From Rhodosalinus halophilus (GTDB lineage: Bacteria > Pseudomonadota > Alphaproteobacteria > Rhodobacterales > Rhodobacteraceae): 64,000 nucleotides of DNA. Below are positions 19,083 to 27,698 of the stretch, piece by piece. Both the position numbers and the translations under genes were made by a program. The notes under the pieces are model-generated. The model ran no database searches. It saw only the letters and a list, made by a program, of their open reading frames with translations, and was not told the DNA's origin. Numbering within the stretch: position 1 is the first letter of the stretch; every line of letters begins with the position of its first letter. The DNA lies in NCBI RefSeq assembly GCF_003298775.1, contig NZ_QNTQ01000020.1:21632-85631 (forward strand), read 5' to 3'.

Positions 19083-19199
19083 CGCGGGCCGCTTTCGCGC
19101 GCCGGGGTTGTTGCAATTCGTGAAAACGGCTCTGTTGAGGCGCACCGCCCCGCATCCTTTACTGTGGATAACTGACCCGCAGCATGGAGGATCAAGGGC

Positions 19200-19784
19200 A
19201 TGACGGGCGTGGAGGAGATTCTGGGTTTCTGGCTCGACGAAGTCGGTCCCAAGGGCTGGTACGCCGTGGACGACGACCTCGACCGGACGATCCGCGACCG
19301 TTTCCTCGATACCTGGGAGGGGGCCACGGAGGGCCGCTACGCGCTCTGGCTGACCTATCCCACGGGCGCGCTCGCCTACATCATCCTGACGGATCAGTTC
19401 CCCCGCAACATGTTCCGCGGCTCGGCGCGCGCCTTCGAGACCGACGCAGCCGCCCGCGCGGCGGCGAAATCGGCCATCCAGCGCGGCTGGGACATGCGGA
19501 TCGACGAGCCCGCGCGGCAGTTCTTCTACCTGCCGCTGATGCATTCGGAAAACCTGTGTGACCAGGACCGTTCGGTGCGGCTGATCCTCGAGCGGATGCC
19601 GGAGACGGGCGGCGACAATCTCAAGCACGCCCGGGCGCACCGCGAGGTGATCCGCCGCTTCGGCCGCTTCCCCTATCGCAACGGGGCGCTCGGCCGCGCG
19701 GACACCAGCGCCGAGCGCGTCTTCCTCGACCACGGCGGCTACGGTGCCGTGGTTCGCGACCTCGAGGAGAGCGAAGCCGCCTGA
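19200..19784 (+). CDS. DUF924 family protein
   Basis: A 194-residue member of DUF924, an all-alpha, TPR-like family of unknown function found across proteobacteria and fungi. Hallmarks are EILGFWLDEVGPKGWY at the start, LILTDQFPRNMFRG-type LIxLDQFPRN (here YIILTDQFPRNMFRG), FFYLPLMHSENLCDQ and the HREVIRRFGRFPYRN segment. ATG at 19200 is preceded by a GGAGGATC site. It stands alone between an MFS gene and lpd. Confidence 0.9.
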   Translation: MTGVEEILGFWLDEVGPKGWYAVDDDLDRTIRDRFLDTWEGATEGRYALWLTYPTGALAYIILTDQFPRNMFRGSARAFETDAAARAAAKSAIQRGWDMRIDEPARQFFYLPLMHSENLCDQDRSVRLILERMPETGGDNLKHARAHREVIRRFGRFPYRNGALGRADTSAERVFLDHGGYGAVVRDLEESEAA

Positions 19785-19798
19785 CCCGGGCCGCCGGG

Positions 19799-19824
19799 CC
19801 GCGCCCCTGCGCCGCGGGGCGCGG
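19799..19824 (+). terminator. GC-rich hairpin after the DUF924 gene
   Basis: Perfect 9-bp stem CCGCGCCCC/GGGGCGCGG with an 8-nt loop, 15 bp after the stop codon. No T tract follows, so it may be a weak or Rho-assisted terminator, or an RNA 3'-end stabiliser. Confidence 0.4.
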
Positions 19825-19886
19825 CATTGTCGTGCCCGACCGTTTCGCATAGCGTCGCGCCGACGCGAGGCGAACAGGGGGCCGGA

Positions 19887-21281
19887 ATGGCTGAACAGTC
19901 CTACGACATGATCGTGATCGGCGCGGGCCCGGGTGGCTACGTCTGCGCGATCCGCGGCGCGCAGCTGGGGCTCAGGGTCGCCATCGTCGAGCGCGAGCAC
20001 ATGGGCGGCATCTGCCTCAACTGGGGGTGCATCCCCGCCAAGGCGCTGCTGCGCACCTCGGAGATCTATCACCTCATGCACCGCGCGGGCGATTTCGGGC
20101 TCGCCGTCGAGGGCGCGAGCTTCGATTTCGACCGCGTCATCGACCGCTCGCGCAAGGTGGCGAAACAGCTCGTCTCGGGCGTCGAACACCTGGTGAAGAA
20201 GCACAAGGTGAGCGTGCTGCGCGGCGAGGGCAGGCTCGCGGGCAAGGGCCGCGTCGCGGTGAAGACGGACAAGGGCGAGCAGACCGTCGAGGCGCCCCAC
20301 ATCGTGCTCGCCACCGGCGCCCGTGCGCGCGAGTTGCCGGGGCTCGAAGCCGACGGCGCGCGCGTCTGGACCTACAAGCACGCCCTCAAGCCGCCGCACA
20401 TGCCGAAAAAGCTGCTGGTGATCGGATCGGGGGCGATCGGCGTCGAGTTCGCCAGTTTCTATCACACGATGGGCGCGCAGGCGACGGTGGTCGAGGTGCA
20501 GGACCGCATCCTGCCGGTGGAAGACGAGGAGATCTCGGCCTTCGCGCGCAAGGCCTTCGAGAAGCAGGGGATGGAGATCCGCACCTCCGCGACGGTGAAG
20601 AAGCTCGACCGGGGCAAGGACAGGGTGACAGCCCACATCGAGCAGGACGGCAAGACGCAGACGCAGGACTTCGACACGGTGATCTCTGCCGTGGGCATCG
20701 TGGGCAACACCGAGGAACTCGGGCTGGAAGAGGCGGGCGTCACCGTCGAGCGCGGGCAGGTGAAGGTGGACCCGATGTGCCGCACGGGGGTGCAGGGGCT
20801 TTATGCCATCGGCGACATCGCCGGGGCGCCCTGGCTCGCGCACAAGGCCAGCCACGAGGGCGTCATGGTGGCCGAACTGATCGCCGGCGGCGACCCGCAC
20901 CCGGTGACGCCCGACCAGATCGCCGGCTGCACCTACTGCCACCCCCAGGTGGCCTCGGTCGGGCTGACCGAGGCGCAGGCGAAGGATCGCGGGCACGAGG
21001 TGAAGGTCGGCCGCTTCCCCTTCATCGGCAACGGCAAGGCGATCGCGCTGGGCGAGCCCGAGGGACTGGTCAAGACGATCTTCGACGCGACGACCGGCGA
21101 GCTTCTGGGCGCGCACATGATCGGGGCGGAGGTGACCGAACTCATCCAGGGCTACGTCGTCGGCCGCACGCTGGAGACGACCGAGGCGGAGCTGATGCAG
21201 GCGGTCTTCCCGCATCCGACGCTGAGCGAGATGATGCACGAATCGGTGCTGGCCGCCTACGGCCGCGCGCTGCACTACTGA
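19887..21281 (+). CDS. lpdA: Dihydrolipoyl dehydrogenase (E3)
   Basis: The FAD-dependent E3 component that reoxidises dihydrolipoamide of 2-oxoacid dehydrogenases or the glycine cleavage system. The 464-residue protein has GAGPGGYVCAIRGAQLGL (FAD), the redox-active disulfide in GGICLNWGCIPAKALL (C-x4-C), GSGAIGVEFASFYHTMG (NAD), AIGDIAG and the C-terminal HPTLSEMMHE with the catalytic His-Glu pair. The ATG at 19887 is preceded by AGGGGG; 20 upstream in-frame codons do not match. No E1 or E2 genes lie nearby, so the complex it serves cannot be decided from context. Confidence 0.95.
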   Translation: MAEQSYDMIVIGAGPGGYVCAIRGAQLGLRVAIVEREHMGGICLNWGCIPAKALLRTSEIYHLMHRAGDFGLAVEGASFDFDRVIDRSRKVAKQLVSGVEHLVKKHKVSVLRGEGRLAGKGRVAVKTDKGEQTVEAPHIVLATGARARELPGLEADGARVWTYKHALKPPHMPKKLLVIGSGAIGVEFASFYHTMGAQATVVEVQDRILPVEDEEISAFARKAFEKQGMEIRTSATVKKLDRGKDRVTAHIEQDGKTQTQDFDTVISAVGIVGNTEELGLEEAGVTVERGQVKVDPMCRTGVQGLYAIGDIAGAPWLAHKASHEGVMVAELIAGGDPHPVTPDQIAGCTYCHPQVASVGLTEAQAKDRGHEVKVGRFPFIGNGKAIALGEPEGLVKTIFDATTGELLGAHMIGAEVTELIQGYVVGRTLETTEAELMQAVFPHPTLSEMMHESVLAAYGRALHY

Positions 21282-21305
21282 GCGGCGCGGGGTCGGGCGG
21301 GCGGC

Positions 21306-21378
21306 AAGGGGGGCTGTCTGCCCCCCTCGGCGGCTTCGCCGCCTCACCCCCCGAGGATACTTGTCCCCAAGAAGAAGG
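21306..21378 (-). repeat. Dispersed palindromic intergenic element, copy 2 (inverted)
   Basis: Read on the minus strand: leader CCTTCTTCTTGGGGACAAGT, then TATCCTCGGGGGG, a GGCGGC-gaa-GCCGCC hairpin and a GGGGGGCAGACAGCCCCCC hairpin. It fills the gap between the convergent lpdA (+) and DsrE-like (-) genes and could serve as a bidirectional terminator. It is the most complete of four copies in the window and lies opposite in orientation to the other three. Confidence 0.75.
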
Positions 21379-21403
21379 GCAGGGGCTGCGCGTCCGGCCG
21401 CGA

Positions 21404-21838
21404 TCAGAAGGACCAGACGGCCGCACCGTCGTCGAGCAGCTTTTCGGCCATCGCCGGGGGCTGGGCCACGCCGACGCCCTCGATCAGGACTTCCGGGCCT
21501 TCGCCGCGGCCGGGCAGGTAGATGGCGCAGACCTCGACGGTCGCCCCGTTGGCGATCGCCGCCTGCAGAAGCCCTTGCGGGCTCATGTCGCGCGGCGGCT
21601 GCGGAGCGGTGGCGCTTTCGGGCGCGTCCGTGAGGGCCATGTCGCCCGCCGGGCCGCAGAGCAGGACATGCGCCTCGACGCCCTTCTGCACGGCCTGCAT
21701 GGTCAGCACCATGCTCATCAGCTGGGTCTGCGGATCGGGCGAGGTGACGACCGTCACCAGGCGGTCCTCCATCTCGGCGGCCACGGGGGCGGCGAGCGCG
21801 GCGGCGAGGCCGAGCGCTGTCAGCATCTTGCGGAGCAT
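21404..21838 (-). CDS. Periplasmic DsrE-family protein
   Basis: A 144-residue protein with a clear signal peptide (MLRKMLTALGLAAALAAPVAA, cleavage near residue 21). The mature part matches the DsrE/DsrF-like alpha/beta fold: RLVTVVTSPDPQTQLMSMVL, VEAHVLLCGPAGDMAL and GATVEVCAIYLPG. In the cytoplasm DsrE relatives carry persulfide on cysteine; exported versions are poorly understood. Two cysteines (in LLCGP and VEVCAI) might serve this role. ATG at 21838 chosen because it starts the signal peptide; the frame runs 17 codons further. Confidence 0.75.
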   Translation of the reverse strand: MLRKMLTALGLAAALAAPVAAEMEDRLVTVVTSPDPQTQLMSMVLTMQAVQKGVEAHVLLCGPAGDMALTDAPESATAPQPPRDMSPQGLLQAAIANGATVEVCAIYLPGRGEGPEVLIEGVGVAQPPAMAEKLLDDGAAVWSF

Positions 21839-21997
21839 CAGGGTTCCTTTCGGATCAGGGTCGGTTTCCGATCGGAGCCTGACAGCCACATGCCGGCAAT
21901 GGAATGTGTTAGGCTGTCGCAGGCCGCCGTGCAGCGGCCGCCTTTCGAGGGCTGCGGACGACCTGGGGCCGGGGGGCAGCGCCGCGGCCGCGCCGGA

Positions 21998-22966
21998 TCA
22001 GGCGCTGCGCCGGCGTCCGCCCCGGCGCCCGCCGCGGCCGCCGCCGGCGGCCTGCGCGGCCTTCGCCGCCTCGGGGAAGGCGGTGCCCTCCGCCACCGCG
22101 TCGAGCACGCGGGAAAAGCGGATCCATTCCGCGCCGTTGGGGTCGTTGTTCATCAGGAAGTTGGCGGCCTTGATCGCCTCCATCTCGACCTGGCGCACGG
22201 GGTTCATGATCGCGCTGGTCATGCCGGCGGTGATCGCCATGGGCAGGAAGGCCGCGTTGATCCCGTGCCGGTGGGGCAGGCCGAAGGAGATGTTGGAGGC
22301 GCCGCAGGTGGTGTTGACGCCCAGTTCCTCGCGCAGGCGGCGCACCAGCGTGAAGACCTGCCGCCCGGCGGTGGCCATGGCGCCCACGGGCATCACCAGC
22401 GGATCGACCACGATGTCGTGCGCGGGAATGCCGTAATCCGCCGCGCGCTCGACGATCTTCTTCGCGACGGCGAAGCGCACCTCCGGGTCCTCGGAGATGC
22501 CGGTGTCGTCGTTCGAGATCGCCACCACGGGCACGTCGTATTTCTTGACCAGCGGCAGGATCGCCTCGAGCCGCTCTTCCTCGCCGGTCACGGAATTGAG
22601 CAGCGGCCGGCCCTCGGCCGCCTCCAGCCCGGCCTCGAGCGCGGCGGGCACCGAGCTGTCGATGCACAGCGGCACCTCCACGAGCCCCTGCACCAGCTCG
22701 ATCATCCGGCGCATGAGCGGCGGCTCGGTCTCGTTCGGGTTGGGGTTGGAGTTGTAGACGACGCCCGCGTTGACGTCGAGCACCATCGCCCCGCAGGCCA
22801 CCTGTTCCAGCGCGTCCTTCTCGACGGTGGAGAAGTCGCCCGCCTCGAGCTCGGCCGCCAGCTTCTTGCGCCCCGTGGGATTGATGCGCTCGCCGATCAC
22901 GCAGAAGGGCTCGTCGAAGCCGATGGTCACGGTCTTCGACTTCGAGGCGACGATGGTGCGGGTCAT
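21998..22966 (-). CDS. Methyltetrahydrofolate:corrinoid methyltransferase (pterin-binding)
   Basis: A 322-residue TIM-barrel pterin-binding protein of the MetH-domain/AcsE/MtgA type, expected to move the methyl group of 5-methyl-tetrahydrofolate to a corrinoid protein. Motifs: VIGERINPTGRKKL at the N-terminus, LDVNAGV, PLCIDSS, LNSVTGEEER, DPLVMPVGA and GASNISFGLPHR. The last 20 residues are a Gly/Arg-rich tail (GGGRGGRRGGRRRSA), unusual and possibly RNA- or membrane-phosphate-binding. Downstream of a methylene-THF-reductase-like gene and a small virulence-factor family gene in one operon. In the roseobacter Phaeobacter inhibens, MetH activity was reported to be split among several proteins; this is a plausible part of such a system. 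Confidence 0.85.
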   Translation of the reverse strand: MTRTIVASKSKTVTIGFDEPFCVIGERINPTGRKKLAAELEAGDFSTVEKDALEQVACGAMVLDVNAGVVYNSNPNPNETEPPLMRRMIELVQGLVEVPLCIDSSVPAALEAGLEAAEGRPLLNSVTGEEERLEAILPLVKKYDVPVVAISNDDTGISEDPEVRFAVAKKIVERAADYGIPAHDIVVDPLVMPVGAMATAGRQVFTLVRRLREELGVNTTCGASNISFGLPHRHGINAAFLPMAITAGMTSAIMNPVRQVEMEAIKAANFLMNNDPNGAEWIRFSRVLDAVAEGTAFPEAAKAAQAAGGGRGGRRGGRRRSA

Positions 22967-22990
22967 TGGGGTCCTTTCTCGGGGTCTGGA

Positions 22991-23926
22991 TCAGCCGGCG
23001 GCGCGGGCTGCGGGGCGGGCCGCCGCGCCGCCATGCGCCTGGGCCCATTCGGCCGTGGCGGCGATGCCGCCGAGCGGGAAGAAGTGGATCTGTTCGATGT
23101 TGCTGTCGGGGTGGGCGGCGCGGTGCGCCGCAAGCGCGCGCAGCAGCTGGGTGGGCTCGTAGGGCTTGACGAGCTTGGAGACGTCCATCGCGCGGCGCTG
23201 CAGCACCTTGAGCGAGGGGCCGACGCCGCAGGCGATGGCGAAACGGATGAGCGTCTGCAGCTTGGCCGGGCCGGCGATCCCGAGGTGCACGGGCAGACGG
23301 ATCCCGGCAGCCTGCAGCCGCTCGGCCCAGGCGATCATGGGGCCGGCCTCGAAGGCGAACTGGGTGACGATCGCCATGCGCGCGTCGGTACGCTCGGAGA
23401 AGGCCTGTTTCCAGCGCAGCGCCTCGTCCACGGCGCGCGTGCCGCCGTCGGGGTCGATGTCGCGGTTGCCCTCGGGGTGGCCGGCGACGTGCAGGCGGGT
23501 GAAGCCCGCCGCGTCGAAGAGCCCGGTCTCGAGCAGCTGCATCGAGGACTCGAAGGCGCCCGCCGGACGCTCGACCCCACCGGCGAGCACCAGCGCCTGA
23601 CGCACGTCCGCCTCGCCTTGGTAACGGGCGATCCAGTCCGCGAGCGTGGCGTGGTCGGCGATGATGCGCGCGGGGAAATGCGGCATCGGCTCGAAGCCCT
23701 GGGCGCGCAGCCGCGCGGCCGTGGCGACCATGTCGGCGATGGGCGTGCCCTCGATATGCGCGATGTAGACGCGGGTGCCCTCGGGCAGCAGCGCGCGGAA
23801 GTCCTCGATCTTCGCGGCGGTGCGCGGCATCACCTCGATCGAGTAGCCCGCGAGCAGCGCCTCGAGGTCGGGACCGGCAGGCGCCGGAGCGCGCTCGCCG
23901 CGCCGGGGAAAACTGAGAAGCGCCAT
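22991..23926 (-). CDS. Methylenetetrahydrofolate reductase-like protein
   Basis: A 311-residue MetF-like TIM barrel, probably flavin-dependent reduction of 5,10-methylene-THF to 5-methyl-THF. Segments: YSIEVMPRTAAKIEDF (the Glu of this region is catalytic in MetF), VYIAHIEGTPIADMV, GFEPMPHFPARII, ALVLAGGVERPAG and MAIVTQFAFE. The ATG at 23926 sits behind a perfect AAGGAGG. Gap of 24 bp to the methyltransferase downstream. The pair would generate methyl-THF and hand its methyl to cobalamin. It differs from standard MetF in its divergent N- and C-termini. Confidence 0.85.
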   Translation of the reverse strand: MALLSFPRRGERAPAPAGPDLEALLAGYSIEVMPRTAAKIEDFRALLPEGTRVYIAHIEGTPIADMVATAARLRAQGFEPMPHFPARIIADHATLADWIARYQGEADVRQALVLAGGVERPAGAFESSMQLLETGLFDAAGFTRLHVAGHPEGNRDIDPDGGTRAVDEALRWKQAFSERTDARMAIVTQFAFEAGPMIAWAERLQAAGIRLPVHLGIAGPAKLQTLIRFAIACGVGPSLKVLQRRAMDVSKLVKPYEPTQLLRALAAHRAAHPDSNIEQIHFFPLGGIAATAEWAQAHGGAAARPAARAAG

Positions 23927-23954
23927 CAGGGCCTCCTTCCATCGCATCGGGCGC

Positions 23955-24251
23955 TCAGGCCCATCCATCGTTCGCGATCAGCGCCTTCAGGCGATCCTGA
24001 TCGTACTCCGCCTCGATCCGCGCGGCCTCGGCCTCGGCCACCGCTTCGGCATCCCCCGCCACCTCGTAGGCGGGCGCCTTGCGCCATTCGGCGAGATAGG
24101 CGTCGGTATCGCGTGCGCCGGCCTTCATCGCCGCCCGGTCGATCGCCTGCTCGAAGCGTTCGGGCAGCGGCCGCTTGGCGCCGCGCCGGCCCTTGCCCGC
24201 GATCACCTGCGCCGGAATGTCGCGCCAGTAGACGATCGTGACCTCGGGCAC
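23955..24251 (-). CDS. Small virulence-factor family protein (PF13769-like)
   Basis: A 98-residue protein starting at GTG (VPEVTIVYWRDIPAQV). It matches the family named virulence factor in databases, small proteins that in Rhodobacteraceae sit beside methylene-THF reductase-like genes. Features: VYWRDIPAQVIAGKGRRGAK, RFEQAIDRAAM and a Glu/Ala-rich C-terminal half. The family name comes from a historic annotation and says little about function. Context (28 bp upstream of the reductase start) suggests a role in one-carbon or methionine metabolism. Divergent from the Ppx/GppA gene. Confidence 0.75.
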   Translation of the reverse strand: MPEVTIVYWRDIPAQVIAGKGRRGAKRPLPERFEQAIDRAAMKAGARDTDAYLAEWRKAPAYEVAGDAEAVAEAEAARIEAEYDQDRLKALIANDGWA

Positions 24252-24529
24252 CGCTGCGAATCTCCTCTCTCCCGTCGCTCCTCTCTACGTCAGCATGTGG
24301 GGGGCGCACGGTCTGATTTCGACGAATGCGCGACGGGGAACGACTCGGTCGGCGATCGGATCGCGCCGGTCGCGCGGCGATGCATCGCGGCAACGCCCCC
24401 GGGGCGCGCCTCCGCTGCCCGTCGAAGCCGTCGGGGAACGGAATTCCGGCAAAACGCCGTCGCCGCGCTTGTCGGATCACGCCCGCGACCGTATCTTTGT
24501 GACAACTTTGTATCCGGAGGGCGTGAGAC

Positions 24530-25642
24530 ATGGCGCCCAGGCGTCCCGATGGTGCGGGCGCGTTCCCGGTCCCGGTCGAAAGCCCCGCGCCAGCACCGCC
24601 CGATCCGGCGGAGCTTTATGCTGCGCTCGATCTGGGCACCAACAGTTGCCGCATGCTGATTGCCCAGCCGAAGGGCAGTCAATTCCATGTGGTGGACAGT
24701 TTCTCGAAGACCGTGCAGCTCGGAGAAGGGCTGGAAGTCACGGGCAGTCTGGGGCGTGCCTCGATGAAGCGCACGCTGCAGGCGCTCAGGATCTGCCAGC
24801 AGAAGCTCAAGCGGCACAAGGTGCGTCGCATGCGGCTGGTGGCCACCGAGGCCTGCCGGCGCGCGCGCAACGGGCCGGAGTTCCTGCGCCGCATCCGGGG
24901 GGAGACGGGCCTCACGCTCGAGATCATCGAGCCGGAGGAGGAGGCGCGCCTCGCGGTGATCTCCTGCGCGCCGCTGGTCTCCACGCGGACCGAACAGCTG
25001 CTGGTCGTCGACATCGGCGGCGGCTCGACCGAGCTCGTGTGGATCGATCTCTCCTCGGTGCCGAATCGCGACCGGCCGCGCGCGATCATGCGGCTGCATG
25101 CGGGCTTCCATCCGCCGCAGAGCCCCTTTCCGGCCGCGAAGGTGGTGGACTGGATCAGCGTGCCCCTGGGGGTGGCCACGCTGCGCGACCAGTTCCGCGA
25201 CGTCGAGGACGACGCGGCCCGCTACGCGCTGATGAGCTGGTTCTTCGAGGAAAATCTCGCCGAATTCGCGCCCTACAAGGACGAGCAGACGCGCGAAGGG
25301 TTCCAGATCATCGGCACCTCCGGAACTGTCACGACCGTCGCGGCGAGCCATCTGGGTCTGCGGCGCTACGACCGGACCAAGGTGGACGGGCTCAGGATGA
25401 CCTCGGACCAGATCGACAAGGTGATCCGCGACTACCTGGCGATGGGGCCGGCGGGCCGGCGGCGCGATCCGCGCATCGGGCAGGACCGCCAGGCGCTGAT
25501 CATGTCGGGCGCCGCGATCCTGCAGGCGCTGCTGAGGCTCTGGCCGACCGACCGGCTGTCGGTCGCCGACCGGGGCTTGCGCGAGGGACTGCTCTACGCG
25601 CAGATGTCCGCCGACGGGGTGCTGGAGGATGCGCCGGTCTGA
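24530..25642 (+). CDS. Ppx/GppA family exopolyphosphatase/pppGpp phosphatase
   Basis: A 370-residue ASKHA-fold phosphatase. Two P-loop-like motifs are present: AALDLGTNSCRMLIA (about residues 31-45) and VVDIGGGSTELVW, with LVATEACRRARN and IGTSGTVTTVAA completing the active site. It lacks the C-terminal HD-like domain of long Ppx enzymes. The substrate may be polyphosphate or pppGpp. A Pro-rich 28-residue N-terminus precedes the domain. rlmE follows 68 bp downstream, a gene pair conserved in Rhodobacterales. Confidence 0.9.
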   Translation: MAPRRPDGAGAFPVPVESPAPAPPDPAELYAALDLGTNSCRMLIAQPKGSQFHVVDSFSKTVQLGEGLEVTGSLGRASMKRTLQALRICQQKLKRHKVRRMRLVATEACRRARNGPEFLRRIRGETGLTLEIIEPEEEARLAVISCAPLVSTRTEQLLVVDIGGGSTELVWIDLSSVPNRDRPRAIMRLHAGFHPPQSPFPAAKVVDWISVPLGVATLRDQFRDVEDDAARYALMSWFFEENLAEFAPYKDEQTREGFQIIGTSGTVTTVAASHLGLRRYDRTKVDGLRMTSDQIDKVIRDYLAMGPAGRRRDPRIGQDRQALIMSGAAILQALLRLWPTDRLSVADRGLREGLLYAQMSADGVLEDAPV

Positions 25643-25710
25643 CGGACGGCAGCGGCGCGGTACAGAGATTCTTCGTACGAAGGATCTCCCGCGATGGGTG
25701 AGGGACGGAC

Positions 25711-26430
25711 ATGCCGAAGAAAGCCGGAAGCTCCGGGCGCGGCCAGCGCGACCTGAAGGTCAAGGTCCGCACGGCCCGCGGGCGCAAGGCCTCCTCGACG
25801 CGCTGGCTGCAGCGTCAGCTCAACGACCCTTACGTCAGGCGCGCCAAGGCCGAGGGATATCGCGGCCGCGCCGCCTACAAGATCCTCGAGCTCGACGACA
25901 AGTATCGCTTCCTCGTCCCCGGCGCGCGGGTGGTCGATCTGGGCTGCGCGCCGGGCGGCTGGACGCAGGTGGCCGTGGCGCGCGTGAACGCGCTGGGGGA
26001 GCGGGCCGGCAAGCCGCAGGGACGCGTGCTCGCCATCGACCTGCAGCCGGTCGATCCCGTTCCCGGCGCCGAGATCCATCAGCTGGACTTCATGGAGGAG
26101 GGCGCCGACGAGCGGATCAGGGGCTGGCTGGGCGGGCGGGCCGACGTGGTCATGTCGGACATGGCCGCGGCGAGCTCGGGTCACAAGCAGACCGACCATC
26201 TGCGCATCGTCGCGCTCTGCGAGGCCGCCGCGCAGCTCGCCTTCGATGTGCTGGAAGAGGGGGGCACCTTCGTCGCCAAGGTGCTCGCTGGGGGGGCGGA
26301 GGACGCGCTGCAGGCCGAGCTCAAGCGCCGCTTCGCGAAAGTGTCGAACGTGAAGCCGCCGGCCTCTCGCTCCGACAGTTCGGAAAAATACGTCGTCGCG
26401 ACCGGGTTCCGGGGCCGCGGGGAAGGCTAG
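25711..26430 (+). CDS. rlmE: 23S rRNA (uridine(2552)-2'-O)-methyltransferase
   Basis: RrmJ/FtsJ-type SAM-dependent 2'-O-methyltransferase acting on U2552 in the A-loop of 23S rRNA, a late 50S maturation step. The 239-residue protein has a basic N-terminal extension (residues 1-35), [23 protein letters not shown] with the first catalytic Lys, [14 protein letters not shown] (SAM site), [18 protein letters not shown] with catalytic Asp, FVAKVL with Lys, and [10 protein letters not shown] with Glu, so the K-D-K-E tetrad is complete. Confidence 0.95.
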   Translation: MPKKAGSSGRGQRDLKVKVRTARGRKASSTRWLQRQLNDPYVRRAKAEGYRGRAAYKILELDDKYRFLVPGARVVDLGCAPGGWTQVAVARVNALGERAGKPQGRVLAIDLQPVDPVPGAEIHQLDFMEEGADERIRGWLGGRADVVMSDMAAASSGHKQTDHLRIVALCEAAAQLAFDVLEEGGTFVAKVLAGGAEDALQAELKRRFAKVSNVKPPASRSDSSEKYVVATGFRGRGEG

Positions 26431-26614
26431 CGCGGCGCCGGCCCGACGCGCGAGGCCACCGCCGCCGCACGCAGGCGTTCGGCCGTTTCCGGATCGGGCG
26501 GGGCCTCCGCCCGGCTGCGGCGCGCCAGCGCTTCCGCCCGCAACAGCGCGAAGAGCCGCGCGCGGGACGGCGCGGGGTCGCTCGCAAGTCGCCCGCCGCG
26601 GGTGGATCAGGCAT
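26427..26614 (-). pseudogene. Candidate small gene interrupted by a frameshift
   Basis: The minus strand has a strong ribosome-binding site (GAGGAGGGA) four bases before an ATG at 26614. It begins MPDPPAAGDLRA, but the GC3-rich protein-like frame switches near 26579 to DPAPSRARLFALLRAEALAR and continues to a stop at 26427, overlapping the end of rlmE. Adding one base near 26579 would join them into a protein of about 61 residues. Either a sequencing or real frameshift in a small gene, or chance. No family is recognised. Confidence 0.3.
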
Positions 26615-26694
26615 GGGCTCCCTCCTCGCCCCCCGGGCGTCGATGCCAGCGGAATGCGGCGAACTCAGGTCCGCCCTCGGGCGCGAGGGCGGAG

Positions 26695-27624
26695 TCAGCC
26701 CTGTCGCAGCGCCCGGATGCTCTCGCCGTAGCGCGCGCGGAAGGCCCGGGCGAGCGCGGCCGGGCTCTCGTAGCCCGTGCGCAGCGCGATCTCGCTCACG
26801 GGAAGCCGGCCGGTCTCGGCCATCTGGCGCGCGGCCGAGAGGCGCAGGTGGCGATAGACCCGGCCCGCGGGCGCACCCGTCTCCGCGACGAAGCGGCGAT
26901 CGAGCGTGCGGCGCTGGCAGCCGAGGCGGCGGGCGATCTCCTCTACCGCGAGCGGCGTCTCGAGATGGGCGCGCATCAGCGCCAGCGCGCGGCCCGTCAG
27001 CCCCTGGCCCGGCCCCGGCGCCGCGCGCGCCTCGCCTGCCATGAACAGTCCGTCGATCTCGAGCGCCGCGGCCTCGCCCAGGTGGGCGCGCACGAGCCCC
27101 GCTGCCATCTCGTAGGCCGACATCGCGCCCGCGCAGGTCAGCCGGTTGCCGTCCGTCACGACCCGCTCGCGCAGGGCCTCGATCCCGGGAAAGCGCTCGG
27201 CGAACCCGTCGAGCGCGTCCCAGTGCACGGTGGCCCGGCGCCCGTCGAGCAGCCCCGCCGCGGCCATCAGCCATGGCCCGGTGTCGAGCCCCGCGACGAC
27301 ACGCGCCTTGGCGGCCATCGCCCGGAGCGTCCGGCGCGTGGCCGGAGCGTCCTGCGTCTCGGCGCCGTAGCTCGCCAGCACGAACAGATAGTCGCAGGCG
27401 CGGGGCAGGGCCGGCGCCTCGGGCATGAGGCGCAGGCCGCTCGAGCTTTCGACGGGCGCGCCGTCGCGCGTGAGCAGCCGCCAGCGGTAGGCGGCGCGCC
27501 CGGCGAAGGTGTTGGCCGCGCGCAGGGGTTCCACCGCGTTGGCGAGGCAGAGGTTCGAAAAGCGGTCGAAGACGAGCACGTCGATCTCGACCGGATCGCG
27601 GGGCGGCATTGTCCAGTTCGGCAT
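26695..27624 (-). CDS. GlxA family transcriptional regulator (CdhR-like)
   Basis: A 309-residue regulator: an N-terminal class-I-glutamine-amidotransferase-like domain (about residues 10-185; EIDVLVFDRFSNLCLANAVEP, VLASYGAE) and a C-terminal AraC helix-turn-helix (about 210-305; LAVEEIARRLGCQRRTLDRRF, RLPVSEIALRTGYESPAALARAFRARYG). FSNLCLANA is characteristic of the carnitine regulator CdhR. Divergent from and adjacent to the carnitine operon, it is the probable activator, sensing carnitine or 3-dehydrocarnitine. Start at 27624 is uncertain: the frame extends to a GTG at 27663, which has no convincing ribosome-binding site. Confidence 0.85.
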   Translation of the reverse strand: MPNWTMPPRDPVEIDVLVFDRFSNLCLANAVEPLRAANTFAGRAAYRWRLLTRDGAPVESSSGLRLMPEAPALPRACDYLFVLASYGAETQDAPATRRTLRAMAAKARVVAGLDTGPWLMAAAGLLDGRRATVHWDALDGFAERFPGIEALRERVVTDGNRLTCAGAMSAYEMAAGLVRAHLGEAAALEIDGLFMAGEARAAPGPGQGLTGRALALMRAHLETPLAVEEIARRLGCQRRTLDRRFVAETGAPAGRVYRHLRLSAARQMAETGRLPVSEIALRTGYESPAALARAFRARYGESIRALRQG

Positions 27625-27698
27625 GATCTCTGTCCAATAACGCAACGACGGATGCTGCGTCACCCCCGTAACATTCGCGCGAACACGGAGGTGCCCCG

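Noticed and set aside
21866..21997. Possible RNA gene or riboswitch between the DsrE-like and methyltransferase genes
   Set aside because: GC-rich inverted bits but no match to cobalamin, SAM or THF riboswitch cores that I could recognise.
20027..24241. A 1404-codon open frame on the plus strand across lpdA and the one-carbon operon
   Set aside because: Low-complexity Arg/Gly/Ala product in a frame antisense or out of phase with well-identified genes; long spurious frames are expected at this GC content.
24252..24529. EcfG-like promoter in the gap before the Ppx/GppA gene (GGAAC occurrences)
   Set aside because: Two GGAAC words are present, but neither has CGTT at the required 16-17 bp spacing.
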